Origin: Ophiostoma sp. CBS 140.51
Lineage: Eukaryota > Ascomycota > Sordariomycetes > Ophiostomatales > Ophiostomataceae
Direction: 5' to 3'
Length of the DNA stretch: 64,000 bases
Assembly (NCBI GenBank): GCA_029298735.1
Contig: JANSLP010000015.1
Location: 62,001-126,000 of the forward strand
In this document: positions 35,701 to 47,730 of the stretch, piece by piece
Position numbering within the stretch: the stretch's first letter is position 1
Layout: each line of letters starts with the position of its first letter
Position numbers and translations under genes: made by a program
Notes under the pieces: generated by a model
Told to the model about the DNA's origin: nothing
Databases searched by the model: none
What the model saw: the letters and a program-made list of their open reading frames with translations, nothing else

Positions 35701-38683
35701 AAATCAGTGGCTAGTGCCGTCCACTGTCGCCTTTTAGTATTGTCTGTTGGCTCTGTTGGTTCGAAAGATCGTGAGATTTCTCGCAGAAAGATCCTAGGTG
35801 GTCTTCTGCTAGTCCATAGTGCCACTTGGACGCATTGCTCGCATCGCTCCATGGCGCCTATTCCATCGATAGATCACATCGCACCCGTCGTGTCCCATCC
35901 TCTCTGGATCCTCTCTGGATCCTCTCGGCTCCTCAATCCATCTTTCTCGATTAGTTCCGTCGCTGTTCTCCAGTTTAAACGACCTCAGCCCTGTCCTCGA
36001 GGCGAAGCAAAGCAATGCTGTAGACAGATGCGAGATGCGAGATGCTGTGCTAGGCAACGGTAGATGGAAAAGACAGGGCCAGACTTCATCGCCTCAAGAG
36101 GTAGCCAGCCAGGCTGGAGACGCAGCTCGCCGTCAACGACCGTTGACCGTTGAAGCTCAATCTAGTGTGGAGCAAACATCATGGAATATGGACATTCCGA
36201 AAGAGGCTCTGTCCGGCGACCCTAGAAAAAAGAAAGGCAACAAAAGCATTCCAACTGGAAAACATGCTTATTTTTGGCCACACAGGGTCGCACGGGTTCC
36301 AGAGCCAGGCGAGCCAGGGTCTGTTGAACGGGCCGGTTACACTCTCACAAAAGTCACGACACTGTAAATAAACCCTGGCAAAAGCAAACCCCCAAAAACA
36401 GCCACAGAATCCGCCTGCAGGAAGGAATCAAGCAAGCCAAGGAATACCCCAAAACGGCAATCCGCCATTCCGCCTATTGGGGGCCCTTTGCTGTTCCTTC
36501 CCTTTTCTTTACAATGGTTTGCATAAACGACACTTTCAGACCGACAAAGAGAGCTCGCAAGGCGACAGACTGGAAGATCGCCTTTACTTTCACTATTTTT
36601 GTTGAGATCTTATTTTCTGATTTATGTCCTAGTTGGGTTGCATGTACCGCTCTTTGTCGTTGCTCTCTTTACCAAGACATCTGCGAGGCGTTCTGAGTGG
36701 GAAAGGTGTGCCCGAGGGGCAGATTGCAAATAGTATGGGCGATTATGCAGGCTGTTTTACATTCACCAGAATCATGTCGCCTCTTTCTTTGTCTTTGTTA
36801 TTTGATGCTCTCTTGTCTCTGTCTTTCACAACACTGTACACTTTGTTTATACTGCTGCCTTGTGCCCGACGGCCCGCCACGATAAACACGTACTCTCTTT
36901 GACGCAAGTGTCGTGAGATTGATGAGATTGATGAGTCTTGAAAGAGACCCGTTTTGGGGCCAGTTGAGCCTATCAAAAGCATCAGCCTCACGACTGTGGC
37001 GTGTCACCTGGAATACTGTGGGAACTGCCCAGGCCGGTCGAGACTGTCGAAACTGTCTCGTGCTCACCTTGAATTTTCTTTCAACGTATGTGTACTAGAT
37101 GATATCGTAATACGAACTGACGGGCGGTCTTCGGTGGCGGCGTCGTCGTCACCGTCGGGTCTTGAATCGTGGGAGACCGCGCAAGACCGGCCCGCCGGGC
37201 GCCAGCGAATGACCGCTGTCAGTTCTGTTGCTCCCTCCCAGGAACACGGTGCACAGCCAGCTGAGACTTGCTGAGAGCGAGAGGGCGAGAGGGACGCCCA
37301 GCTGCAATTGGCCGCTGAAAGACCGTCAAACTAGGGCAAAACACGCTATTCTTCACTAACACCCACTGGTACAACAATGGCACACACTGACAATACGGGC
37401 AATCCCTGTCTGCGGGGCGTGGTGTGCGCCCCTCTTCCCTCCTTCCCTCTTCTCTTCTCGGTTTTGCCCAGACCCGACGTCACCCTTGCTCGATCCTCAT
37501 TGGATCGCCCCCTTTGAGGCATTCTGCAAGGCTTATTCGCTTGGCGGGCATCTTTGAGATCTCTCCAGTCGTTCTCCCAACTTTTCTCGTCCCAACCGTC
37601 TGTTTCCTCCCAGCTGGACCGGGGATGGCAAGTCCGAGACCGTCGCAATTTGTGTGCTTTGTATGCAAACGCCGGAGAGGGTAGCATCACGCTAATAAAT
37701 TTGAGTTGGCACGATGTGAGGAACATCACCAAATTAGCATCTTCTGTCGTCAGCTGGCAACGTGGAAAAGAAAGCGACTGCAGATGTAAGCTCTTTTCGA
37801 GTTCCTCTCTATGGCTGTGCCCCTTTTGTGGACGGAGCTCTTTCCTTCCAGACCTTTAAGCCTCTTCTACCCTCGTTTGCATCGCATCGTTCCTTCCATA
37901 AACACTTTTTGAAAGTCGTCAAAAAGAGAAAGAGGCGACTGAAATAGAACAGGGAGCCTCTGAAAGTGCCACCCATGCCATCCATGCCATCCATGCTTGC
38001 ATCACAAGCTGCGACACTCCCTCCTCTTTCAACTCCTTCCCCTTCTTTCACCCCCTTCACTAGCCTTTTGAGTTTATTTTATTTTAAGAAGCCCAGCGAG
38101 CAACGTACACGACGAAACCGGCAAACACTTCAATAACCTCATCAACCTCGCTCAATTCTATTCAACCTCGACAACCTCGTCGACCGCCTTGCTAGGCCCA
38201 GACTACATCCACAATACACCAATTCACACCAACTCCCACCACCAAAGCACATAATCGACCCCAAACGGACCAAAAACGATCAAAACGCGCCCAGGCTTGG
38301 GGGCTAGATCATATTGGCTTTCAAGTGGCGCCTTGGCTCTTTTACCTTTTTGTTTGGTAGTCCGAAGCTCAGGCTCTCCTATACCTCCATTTCCTTTGAC
38401 ATTTCCCAGATCAATCACACTTTATTGATTTCCTTTGACTTCTTTAGGGTTGCCCATACGACATACGAAACAGAAGATGTACCCCTCGTTCCTTCCCTTC
38501 TCACGATCAACGTCTTTCTTATAGACCACGATCTCACCTTCTCACGAAGTCACTCGCTCCTTCCCTCTTCTCTCTTTTTTGCTTCCCTTTCCCTTTAGGA
38601 CTGCCATTGGTTCTTTCCTCATTCCGCACATCTCGTGCTCTTATTTCTAGCTCCTTTTCTTTTACCCCTTTTCACGCATCACA
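32706..38683. other. 6-kb divergent intergenic region
   Basis: It lies between two oppositely oriented starts (51-aa gene and Vint gene). Many short frames but none with a domain or supported splicing. Features seen: purine-rich 32790-33000; an 11-bp tandem (CTCTCTGGATC, 35900-35921); a related pair of segments around 35412 and 35479; and a long C/T-rich stretch 38380-38680 forming the Vint 5' leader. Confidence 0.55.
35900..35921. repeat. 11-bp tandem duplication
   Basis: CTCTCTGGATC twice, perfect, containing GGATCC at the junction. Confidence 0.7.
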
Positions 38684-41172
38684 ATGGTATGCCGCCGCTC
38701 CCTCTCACCACTTAACCTCATTCGATATCCAAGTCAACTAACTCAACTCACTAGGTTCGCGTACCATTTTTGTCCTCCTCAAAAGAGGAGGCTCCCAAGA
38801 AGGAGGAAGATGCTTATGTCCAAAGCAATCTCCCACTCCGGCCCAAGCCGAGTGACCTGCCGGTCGCGGTCGCTATTCACCGTTTGCCAACAGAAGACGG
38901 CATCATCGTCAAGGTGACGCCGCCAAAACAGCCGGCCGACTATCCCAGTGAAGAAGCAGCATCGGCATCAAACGATGCCGAGGAAGCGGCCGCCCCGCCT
39001 CACCATGTACCATGTGACATTGTCCTTGTTATCGACGTCTCTGGTAGCATGGCCGAAGATGCGCCTGTGCCTACTGTCGAGGGCGAGCGCCCAGAACGCA
39101 ACGGTCTCTCTGTCCTTGACCTTGTCAAGCACGCCTCTCGCACCATTCTCGAGACGCTAAACGAGGGTGATCGTCTCGGCATTGTCACTTTCGCCACCCA
39201 AGTCAACGTTTTGCAAGAACTGACGCCCATGACGCCTGCCAACAAGAAGAAGACCAATGCCAAGATTGAGTCCATGGTCCCCGAGGATGCGACCAACTTG
39301 TGGCAGGGTATTGTTTCGGGCATTGGCCTCTTCAACGGCGGCAAGACCAAGTCGGGCCGTGTGCCTGCCATTATGGTCCTGACCGACGGCATGCCCAACT
39401 TCATGTCTCCGCCTCAGGGCTACATTCCCAAGATGCGCGGCATCGGCCGCATCCCGGCGCCCATCCACACCTTTGGCTTTGGCTACAGTCTGCGGTCTGG
39501 TCTGCTCAAGTCCATTTCCGAGTTTACTGGCGGCAACTATGCCTTTATTCCGGATGCCGGCATGATTGTGAGTACCGCCGCTGTCTACTGTTTTAGTTCA
39601 CATTCATCGCTAACCTTCCAGGGCACCGTCTTCGTTCATGCTGTTGCCAATATGCAGTCCACTTTCGCCAACAACGCCGTTCTGCGCCTGACTTACCCAC
39701 AGTCGCTTACAATCGAGCAGACACAGGGCGCTACCGTCGGTCTGCACCAACCTGTTGACCGGGTACAAAAACAGGAGCTGGTCGTTGACATTGGCAACAT
39801 CCAGTACGGCCAGTCCCGCGATGTCTACCTGCGCTACAAGGTCGGCCCTGACGTCGGCACCCAGGCCATTGTCAATGTCGAACTCGAGTACCGGCAAATG
39901 AGCACAGAGTTGTACCGGACATCAACATTTAGCAATCTTGCAGACGCCAAACTCTTGCAAAAGGAGAAGGGAGACAGTGACGACATGGCTGTCGACAACC
40001 CGCCGCTGCCTGCTGGCGAGGCTGCTTTCCACATTTCTCGCTCCATGCTCTGCGCCTTCCTCTCCTCCATCTTCCCCATGGACGCCACCGACGAGCATCT
40101 CAACCCGCCATTTACTGTCAGCGTTGGCGGAGCCCAACTCGATTCGTTGATCGAGTCTCTTCCAGCCGCCTCTCACGAACACTCGTCCAACCCCGCCTGT
40201 GCCGCCCTCATGACCGACATCAACGGTCAGGTTCGCATGGCCCTGGCCAAGGCCGACTACTATAACCGCTGGGGCAAGCACTACCTGCCGAGTCTACAGT
40301 GCGCCCATGCCGCCCAGCAGTGCAACTCTTTCAAGGACCCCGGCCCGCTTTTGTATGCGGCCTCGAGTCCTCTCTTTATCGCCTGCCGCAATGCACTGGA
40401 CACGGCCTTTGACACCATCCCGCCTCCCAAGCCCAGCAAGAAGGCGCCCTCGCCGTACTTTGGAACCCACTCGGCCGCACCAAACATGCAGCCGAGGGGT
40501 CGATACCATACAGGCCCCTTGCGCAACATCCTCGGCTCCCACTCCAACTCTGGCGAGGCACCCCCGAGCTACTCGTCTGTGACAGTCGACATGAGCCGCT
40601 ACCACAACTCCCGCGGCCCCTGTTTTGCCAGCTTTTGTCGCGTGACTCTGGCTGACGGCCGCCACATCCGTGTCAACAAGCTCCGCGGTGGTATGCGTGT
40701 CCAGACACCCCGCGGTCCCCGGGCCGTCGCTGCTGTCATGAAGACACCTGTCAGCAGCATCCCCATGGTCACCATTGGCCGTCTTCTCATCACGGCATGG
40801 CACCCGGTGTCCCACAACGGTTCCAAGTGGGTGTTCCCCTGCCGCGACCCGGCCGCCAACAAGAAGACCGCTGTACGCTATACGGGGTCCATCTACTCGG
40901 TGCTGCTTCAACCCGACGAGGACGCCGACTCCCATGCTGTCAATATCGAAGGTGTCTGGGTCGTCACTCTAGGCCACGGCCTGACCCAAAAGGAGGTCGA
41001 CGAAGACGGCGATGTCATCAGCCACGCCAACGACGTGCGTGTCCACCGCTTCTTTGGCGACTACTCGGCCGTCTGCCGGAGCATGGCCACACTTGATGTG
41101 CGCAAGGACGGCCTGGTCGTCAATGGTGGCTCGTCGCGGAGTAACTTTCGTCTGTGGCACACGAGGAAGTAA
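38684..41172 (+). CDS. VWA-Vwaint-Vint (Hint-domain) protein
   Basis: 788 aa from exons 38684-38686, 38755-39567 and 39622-41172. The first coding exon is only the ATG; intron 1 (38687-38754; GTATGC, CTAAC, TAG) joins it to VRVPFLSSSKEEAPKK. Exon 2 has no in-frame ATG before the VWA motif, so this start is needed. Intron 2 (39568-39621) is 54 nt without an in-frame stop. The VWA domain has the MIDAS motif DVSGSM (D95, S97, S99) after CDIVLVI, plus VLTDGMPNF. A middle beta/helical region follows (LELEYR-type, IFPMDATDEHLNPPFTVS). The C-terminal Hint-like domain starts GPCFASFC (C606) with VTLADGRHIRVNKLRGG, then TAWHPV (H666) and VVTLGHGL. Vint proteins are known in fungi and other eukaryotes, and function is poorly defined; cytosolic because no signal peptide is seen. 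Confidence 0.85.
39568..39621 (+). other. 54-nt intron that could be retained in frame
   Basis: GTGAGT donor, GCTAAC branch and CAG acceptor. The length is a multiple of three and it contains no stop; if retained it would insert 18 residues (VSTAAVYCFSSHSSLTFQ) after the VWA domain. Confidence 0.6.
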
Positions 41173-41448
41173 TACCGTCACAGGATGAACAGATTTGTTT
41201 TGGATACTTTTTTAATATTTGATTTGTAATCTATTTGTGTTGGATATGTGACGACGTCACAGGATATTGGTTTAATGTTTTGAATGCGCTGGGCACCTTT
41301 TTCATCAACTGCCTTCCCAGAACCAAAAGCGAAGCAACAATGGCGATGCAATTTTTGAAATGATCAGATACATGGTACTTTTGAATAATAGTTGAGGACA
41401 GACCTCAGAAGAGGACTGGTTATTTACATACATTCACATTCGCCCCAA

Positions 41449-42441
41449 TCACCCCTTCCTCGCCTCGGCCAGCACAGTTGCATCAATCAGTGTCGACAAT
41501 GTGTCCCGGCTCATCGCCTTCCGCCTGTCAACACGTGCCACCCACGCATCCTCCTGCACAAGCACATCCAACACCTTGTCCGCATGCAAGTCGCCCGTCC
41601 ATGTGTGCACCGGCCATACCGCCTTGACCAGCGACGTGTTGCCCGCCAGGCCCGACACCGATGAGGCTACCAACGACACGATGGCGTCCGAGGGGCCGTC
41701 CGATGCACCAAACTGCGTCTCCGCCTTGTCCAACAGTCGCAAGAAAGCAATAATCTCTTTCCGCTTGGATGGGTCGGCCAACTTCTCGGATGTGCTGTGC
41801 AGATTGAAAATCTCGCTGTACACACTTCCGTTTTGGAACACGGTGTACGGCACTCCTGCTGTTGTGAGGGCATCAATCGTCAACTGCATCGTCGGCTCCC
41901 ACATCCCCGCTGCGTCAATCGTTCCGTGCGCCAGCATATACGGCAGCGTGCCCGCGCCACAGGGCGTCGCCATGCAGATGTTGCCATTCACGACGGTGTA
42001 GTCGCTCGGTCCCAATCCGCCGACGTCTTGCAGTATGCGTTCAACAAAATAGGCAGCCGACGTACCCGGTATGGTGCCGATGCGTTTTCCCTTGAGGCCG
42101 GCAGCCGTCGTAGCCGATGCGGACCGCGCCACCAGGCGGTAGGCGACCTCAGCCACGGTGTAGATGATCCTCAGGCTTTTGTGGTTGGCAAACTGGCGCA
42201 GAGCCTGGGTCTCGGCATTGGAGGCGAGGTCGACGGACGTATCCGAGACGATATTGGCGACGCCGCCATTGGTGATGGTGGCGATGGAGGAAGACGATCC
42301 AGATGATGAGCCACCTGATGCTTGTCGGATGGCCCAAAGTTCTGGGGTGTACTCGATGACGGAGAGGGCGCTGGCGATCTTCAGTGTGGCCGACACTGAT
42401 GAAACAGTGGCCGCGACGGCCAAGAGGAGTGACGTGTGCAT
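41449..42441 (-). CDS. Secreted periplasmic-binding-protein-like (NMT1/SsuA-type) protein
   Basis: 330 aa from the ATG at 42441, chosen because it opens a clear signal peptide (MHTSLLLAVAATVSSVSA); an ATG at 42501 is in frame but would bury it. The body is a type II solute-binding fold like bacterial nitrate/sulfonate/thiamine-precursor binding proteins: TLKIASALSVIEYTPE at the start, DTSVDLASNAETQALRQF, LKGKRIGTIPGTSAAYFVER (the typical hinge strand and ligand loop) and GTIDAAGMWEPTMQL. Fungi lack the matching bacterial ABC importer, so the ligand and role are unknown; extracellular or vacuolar location is inferred. Convergent with the Vint gene across 276 bp. Confidence 0.72.
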   Translation of the reverse strand: MHTSLLLAVAATVSSVSATLKIASALSVIEYTPELWAIRQASGGSSSGSSSSIATITNGGVANIVSDTSVDLASNAETQALRQFANHKSLRIIYTVAEVAYRLVARSASATTAAGLKGKRIGTIPGTSAAYFVERILQDVGGLGPSDYTVVNGNICMATPCGAGTLPYMLAHGTIDAAGMWEPTMQLTIDALTTAGVPYTVFQNGSVYSEIFNLHSTSEKLADPSKRKEIIAFLRLLDKAETQFGASDGPSDAIVSLVASSVSGLAGNTSLVKAVWPVHTWTGDLHADKVLDVLVQEDAWVARVDRRKAMSRDTLSTLIDATVLAEARKG

Positions 42442-43520
42442 TTTGTTAGCCTGGCGAGAAGAAGATGAAAAGGATGATGCTACGAATTGGATAAAAAGCA
42501 TCAACTATCGTAAGGTGTGAAAAAGAGGAGTTCGATGTATCAGATCATCAACAAAAAATGGCATCTGTCACCTTGCTTTTTTGGCTTCTTATAACTTTAT
42601 TCGTTGTATCGAATGTCAAAATTTACCATTTCTTTCTATATATAGACTCGTACACTATCATTGTATTCTACTTAGGGTTGACTGTAACATACACAACCCA
42701 AAAGGTCACGATGTGGGTACAGCCAGCATGCTGGGGAGAAAGCTGGGGTGATAACCATCTGCCGGCGAAGCATACGCAGAGCAATATAATTTTACCATGT
42801 ATTCTTTTAAAGAGACAACCTTCTCCATCCTCGGCTGAGGTCAATAGGTGAGGGGGTGATTGATTATGATCGTCGTCGTTGGCCAACCATGTATCGTGTA
42901 TTTCACCTGCTATATGAGGACATTCAAACAAGAGCCGGAGCATAAAAGCTTAATGGACAAGGCAGGATTTGCCGTTCCTTGTCGGTTCGGCATACCCCAG
43001 GCTTCGCGTAAAAGTAAGCTTTTATTCTGGGCTTTCATGGCGGGTAATTGTTTCAACACAATATGTGTGGCTTCGGGCATTCTTTAATTTTAGACAGTAG
43101 ACTTTGTTCAAATTAGGTTATTTGAGTAGCATAAATAGAGTCTCTAGAAACGAAAGGACTGAGCAGAAAAAAGTATCAAACAGTGCTAGACTATGATAGC
43201 AAGAAATTCATAAATATGAACAGAAAAGTGAGAGATGATGTCGCTCGCTCCAGAATAAAAAACATATCATAACCGAACCAAACTATGATGGCTATGCCTT
43301 GGCCCTTCGATCCCGCCAAAAAAGTTTCCAAAACACACAATAAATCCAAAATGATATAGATGAGCAAATAGAAAACATAGACTCGTAGTGGGATAGGACG
43401 CTCCGTAATGATCTGTAAAACATCAAAACATAATAAAAGCATAACAAAATAAAACAATATGTCGTCGTGTACCGCTCATCCAAGAGCGAACATCACAATC
43501 ATAAAGCGATGTAAAGGCAC
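42442..43520. other. AT-rich spacer
   Basis: AT-rich DNA upstream of the binding-protein gene and downstream of the calpain gene. Two hydrophobic frames (plus 42558-42851, starting MASVTLLFWLLITLFVV; minus 43191-43457) have membrane-like composition but no family match and biased AT-rich codons; I do not call them genes. Confidence 0.5.
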
Positions 43521-46500
43521 TTAGCCCCACATCATGGTATCGTCGACATCGACATTGGTGGTGGTCGTGGTAGGAGGAAGCGACTCGGGTTTGGAGCTGA
43601 CAGGGGCCGAAGCCTCCTTGAACTCCTCGTCGTCTTTTTGCACAATGGTATTGTACTGGGCGAGAGTGATGCCATCTTCGACAGCAGGACCTGGAGCAGG
43701 AGTAGGAGCAGCCTCGTCCTTCTTCTCCTCGTTGACGGTAGGAGTAGCAGCCTCAAGGGGCTTGTCCTCAACCGTCTTTTCCTCGGTCTTGTCGGTGGTA
43801 GTTTCTTCGGTCTTCTCGTCCTTGGCAACCTCCTTCTCGACCGGAGTCTTCTCGACGGCCTTCTCAGCAACGTCCGTCTCGTCACCCTTATCGACCTTGG
43901 CCTCCTTCTCCTTGTTCTTCTTCTTGTCCTTGTTGCTCGCCCGCTCTTCGAGATCCGTCTCGTACGATGTCAGCTCGTCCTTGCGCACACGCTGACCGCC
44001 TGCATTGGCCTGCGCATTGTCCAGGTCCTGCTCGCCGCGCTCACCCATGCCACCCTCGGCCAGGTCGCCGCCCTCCATGACGACGCGCAGCTCCAGGTTC
44101 TCGTCCTTGGAGTACACGCGGATGCCGATAACGCAGATAGCGTTCCAGGGCGCCGGGTCCTTTTCGTCGTCGGTGTCGTCGTCGTCCTTGGCGGGCGTGG
44201 CGGTGCCGGCCGTGCCCGCAGCAGCAGCGGCAGCGCGGCTGGCCTTGGTTGACAGGTCGTCGGATGAGTACCACTCCTCCCAGTCTTCGAGGGGTGAGTC
44301 AGAAGAGTCGTCGACCTCGGTAGCCGGCGGGGGAGGTGGAGGTGGCGGTAAGGGTGAAGACCGCTTGACCTTGTTTTTCTTGGACTTCTTGTCCTTGGAG
44401 GATTTGTCCTTGGCGTCGGTGACTGAGGACGAGGAAGCGTCTGAGAGAGTGCATGATTCATCGCCGCTCTTGTCGGACTTCTTGTCGGACTTCTTGTCGG
44501 ACTTCTTATCCTTGGCGTCCTTGTCCTTCTTCTCGGACTTCTCGTCAGTCTTATCGGATTTGGTCTCATTCTTCTCGTCAGGCTTGTCAGACTTCTCGGC
44601 CTTATCGGTGGAGGCAGCCTTCTCGTCCGACTTCTCAGCCTTCTCGTCGGTCTTGATCTCGGTCTTTTCGTCCGACTTCTCAGCAGGCTTCTCCTCGGCC
44701 TTCTCCGTCTCCTCAGCCTTCTCGACAGTCTTGGTCGAAGACTCTTCAGTCGCCGACAGCACAACAACCAGCTCGTTGCCCGCGGCATCGAGCATCGGCT
44801 CATTGATGGCCTCAAAGGGCGTTTCGAGAGGCGTCTTTTGCGGCGTACTGGCGCCCGACGTGGAGACAGAGATGACCTCGTCGGCAGCGGCTTGGTCAGC
44901 CGAAGCGGAGGTGGTAGACTCAGCATCAGCAGGAGCAGGAGCACTCGCAGAAGTGACGGTGGCAGCCGAAGCAGCGAGGTCAGCCTCGACAGAGGCTTCA
45001 GTCTTCTCAGTCTTCTCAGTCTTCTCAGACTTCTCGACTTCCTCGGACTTCTCAGCCGGCTTGTCGGTCGCCGATGAGGCGACCTTCACCTTCTCGGTGG
45101 CCGTTTCGGCATCCTCTCCTTTGCCTTCAGTTTGCGCCTCCTTGTCCTTGGGCTTGGCCTCGTCGGCCTTCTTCTTCTCAGCTTCGGCCTTTTCCTCTGC
45201 CTCCTTCTTCTCGGCAGCCTCTGCCTCGTCCTTCTTCTTTTTGGTGGCCACCTCTTCGGCCTCCTTCTTCTTGCGTTCTTCTTCCTTGGCCTCGGCGCGC
45301 GCCTTGGCCTTTTCGGAATTCTTCTTTTGCTGGCGCTTCTGAATGTCTTTCAGCAAGTGACGCTTGGCCCAGTCCTTGCGCCGCTCGCGCTTGCGCTCGT
45401 CCGAAGCCTTGACCTGGTCCGACTTTTTGCGCAGTTTGGCCAGCTCCTCGAGATGGGAGGCGGCTTTACTGTGGGCGAGATCGTAGGCCTGGCCGACCTG
45501 AGCGAGCTTCTCGTTCTCAATGCGTTTCTTGAGCTCGCGCTTGACGACGTCCTCGACTGACAGAGTCTTGGACTCGCGTTCGGCCACTACGGACAGGAAA
45601 ACAGAATAGTTGCCGGGCTCCATGCAGGGAAGTTCGACACTGACGGAGCGGTCCATCAGGTAGTTGCCGTGGGAGCGGACAATGTAGTCTTCGGCACCGG
45701 GGCGGTCCTGTTCATGGAGGCGGAAGTGAAGTCTAAAGTAGTATTGGCCGGCCAGACCGTGGAAGTAGCGGGAGTCGAGTTGAGACAAGACCAGCACGAG
45801 GGGGGATTCCTTGGTAAGCTTGATGTGGAATTTCTCGTTGTAGCTTGTTTTCCAGGGAACGTCGACGCCGATCCAGCGCTGGCAGCAGAGCCAGTCCGGA
45901 TCGCGGAACAGACGGGTGCGGTCGACATTCTGGAACTTGAGCATAAAGTCTTCGTACGAGATCCAGAACGTCGAGTCGCTGCCAAACGTGTGGCCGACTT
46001 CTTCCTTGGCCTCGGTCGTCCACTCCTTGGAGCCGTCGGACCAAGCGCCCTCCCAGGTGCCGGCCTTGACCTTACCCCAGGGGTTGCGCAACTTCAACAG
46101 ACGCGTGCCGTTCTTGAGCGTCTTGGCCTCCATAATGTTGTAGGCGTGGCCCTCGGTGATACCGTCGCGGTCGCCGTAGCCAATATCGAGGAGACCCGTG
46201 GTGCAGCCAAAAAGAAACTCTTCATTGACACGGCTCAGCTCATTGTCCCAGAAGCTGTCGGTATCGAAAATGTCCGACATGAGCAGCTCGGTGGTGACGC
46301 CGCCCGTCAGATCCTCCAAACCCTCACCGATCCAGCCGCCCGTCAGGCTGTCGTAGTCACCGTGGGCCTTGGCATATGCCTTTTCCATGAGGGGGAGCCA
46401 TGTCTCGTTCTGGTCCTTGTTCTGGGCGAAGAAGAGCGCCTTGGAGCCCGTCTGGTAGGTCTTGCGGTAGACGCGCTCAATGTCGTCCTGGTCGATTTGC

Positions 46501-47373
46501 TGGAGGAGGTCGCGCTGGAAGCTGGGCGAATCCCAGGAGGGGGAAGTGAGGTAGAGCTTGTCGTCAATGATGGAGTAGATCCACTCGCCGTCTCGATAAA
46601 AGACGAAACCGTAGATGCCGATTTCTAGGATGCGGCGTTAGTGTCAACTGAAGTTGGGATGAGTGTAAGTGGATCTTACTCGTATCGTAGGCCACGCAGG
46701 CACGCTGTAATCCGCCAGGGACATTGGCCAGCCCGCTCACACACGAAATAAACCAGCAGTCGCCCAGGCCGCCCTGTTTGACATCGCTGCCGCTGACCGT
46801 CGTCAAGAACGTCGGCTTCTCAAAGATTTCGTGCACCCGCTTCACGGCCTTGGGCACGGTGGCGTTGATGCTCATCATGTTCTTGAGAGACACATCAAAA
46901 CTCGTGTTGCCCAGGCTGTTCAAGCAGTGGCCCTTGCTCATCTTGAGATCCCAGTCAATGTCCCAACCAGGGTCGCGGTACCGCATGTTGACGCGGCGGC
47001 ACTCTTGGATAATTTTTTTCACTTTGCGCCGGCACTCTTCGGCGGCACGCTCATAACCGACACTAAGCAGCTCGTTGGCGCGTTCGGACAGCGGCGAGGG
47101 GGCGACGGGAGCGAATGGCAACACAGTCACGGCTTTGCTAAAGCGTTTTTGTGAGAAGCGCTCCCAGATCTTGTCGATAGACTCTTGCGGTAGAAGCTTT
47201 TTCTTCTTCTTTTTCTTGTCTGTGGAGGCAGCAGTGTCGGCTGCCGGGGCACCACGGGCGGCCCAGCGGCGGCGGGCCTTTTGGACCTCGACATCGTTGT
47301 CCGAGTCGGAGTCGGAGGACGAGTCAGCGGCGGCCGCCTTGTTCTGGTAGATGCGGCGGTTGCCTGTGTACAT
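43521..47373 (-). CDS. Calpain-family cysteine protease with long Lys/Glu-rich tail
   Basis: 1265 aa. Exon 1 is 46680-47373 and exon 2 is 43521-46624; the 55-nt intron has GTAAGA, ACTAAC and TAG. The N-terminus has Ser/Asp and Lys-rich segments. The papain-like core holds the full triad: QGGLGDCWFISC (C206), EGHAYNIME (H391) and LRNPWG (N412). A calpain beta-sandwich follows (about residues 430-590; NYLMDRSVSVELPCMEPGNYSVFL). Then come about 150 residues of charged helix, probably coiled coil (EEERKKKEAEEVATKKKKDE), and a 450-residue low-complexity region rich in EKTE, KSDEK and KSDK repeats, with a PPPPPPPP patch. The end is VDVDDTMMWG. No EF-hand was seen, so it differs from classical calpains and PalB. 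Substrates unknown. The intact triad predicts activity. Confidence 0.88.
44469..44504. repeat. 12-bp coding tandem repeat encoding KSDK units
   Basis: CTTGTCGGACTT occurs three times perfectly; on the coding strand this gives repeated Lys-Ser-Asp-Lys in the calpain tail. Exact DNA identity suggests recent slippage. Confidence 0.8.
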
Positions 47374-47705
47374 TGTGAGGGTTGTATGTGAGGTAGGTGG
47401 GGAAGCAAAAAGAGAGGTAAGGATGTGCTAAACAAATGCAAACGTGGAATGAAAATAAGCACAAATAAAACACAAAAGAGAAAGGTAGTTGCTATCCAGA
47501 TAACAAGATCAACACTGGATAAGCGGATGAGGAGGGGAAGATAAACGAAAGAATGGGAGGAGGAGGAGAGGAGGTAGAGAGTGAAGATGAAGGAAGGAGG
47601 AAGACGGGAAGGAATATGGAAAGTGAACAGATGAGAAAGAAAGAGGGAAAGTAAAGAAAGCAAAGACAGAAAAAGGGAAAGAAAAGTAAAGTGAATAGAA
47701 GAGAA

Positions 47706-47730
47706 GAAAGGAAAGGAAAGGAAAGGAAAG
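47706..47730. repeat. GAAAG pentanucleotide tract
   Basis: Five perfect GAAAG units in the calpain upstream region. Confidence 0.8.

Noticed and set aside
42558..43457. Hydrophobic AT-rich frames that might be small membrane proteins
   Set aside because: No conserved motif; AT-rich DNA readily yields Phe/Leu/Ile-rich frames.
44005..45342. 445-codon plus-strand frame opposite the calpain tail (Ser-rich)
   Set aside because: Mirror image of Lys/Glu/Ser/Asp codon repeats on the other strand; composition only.
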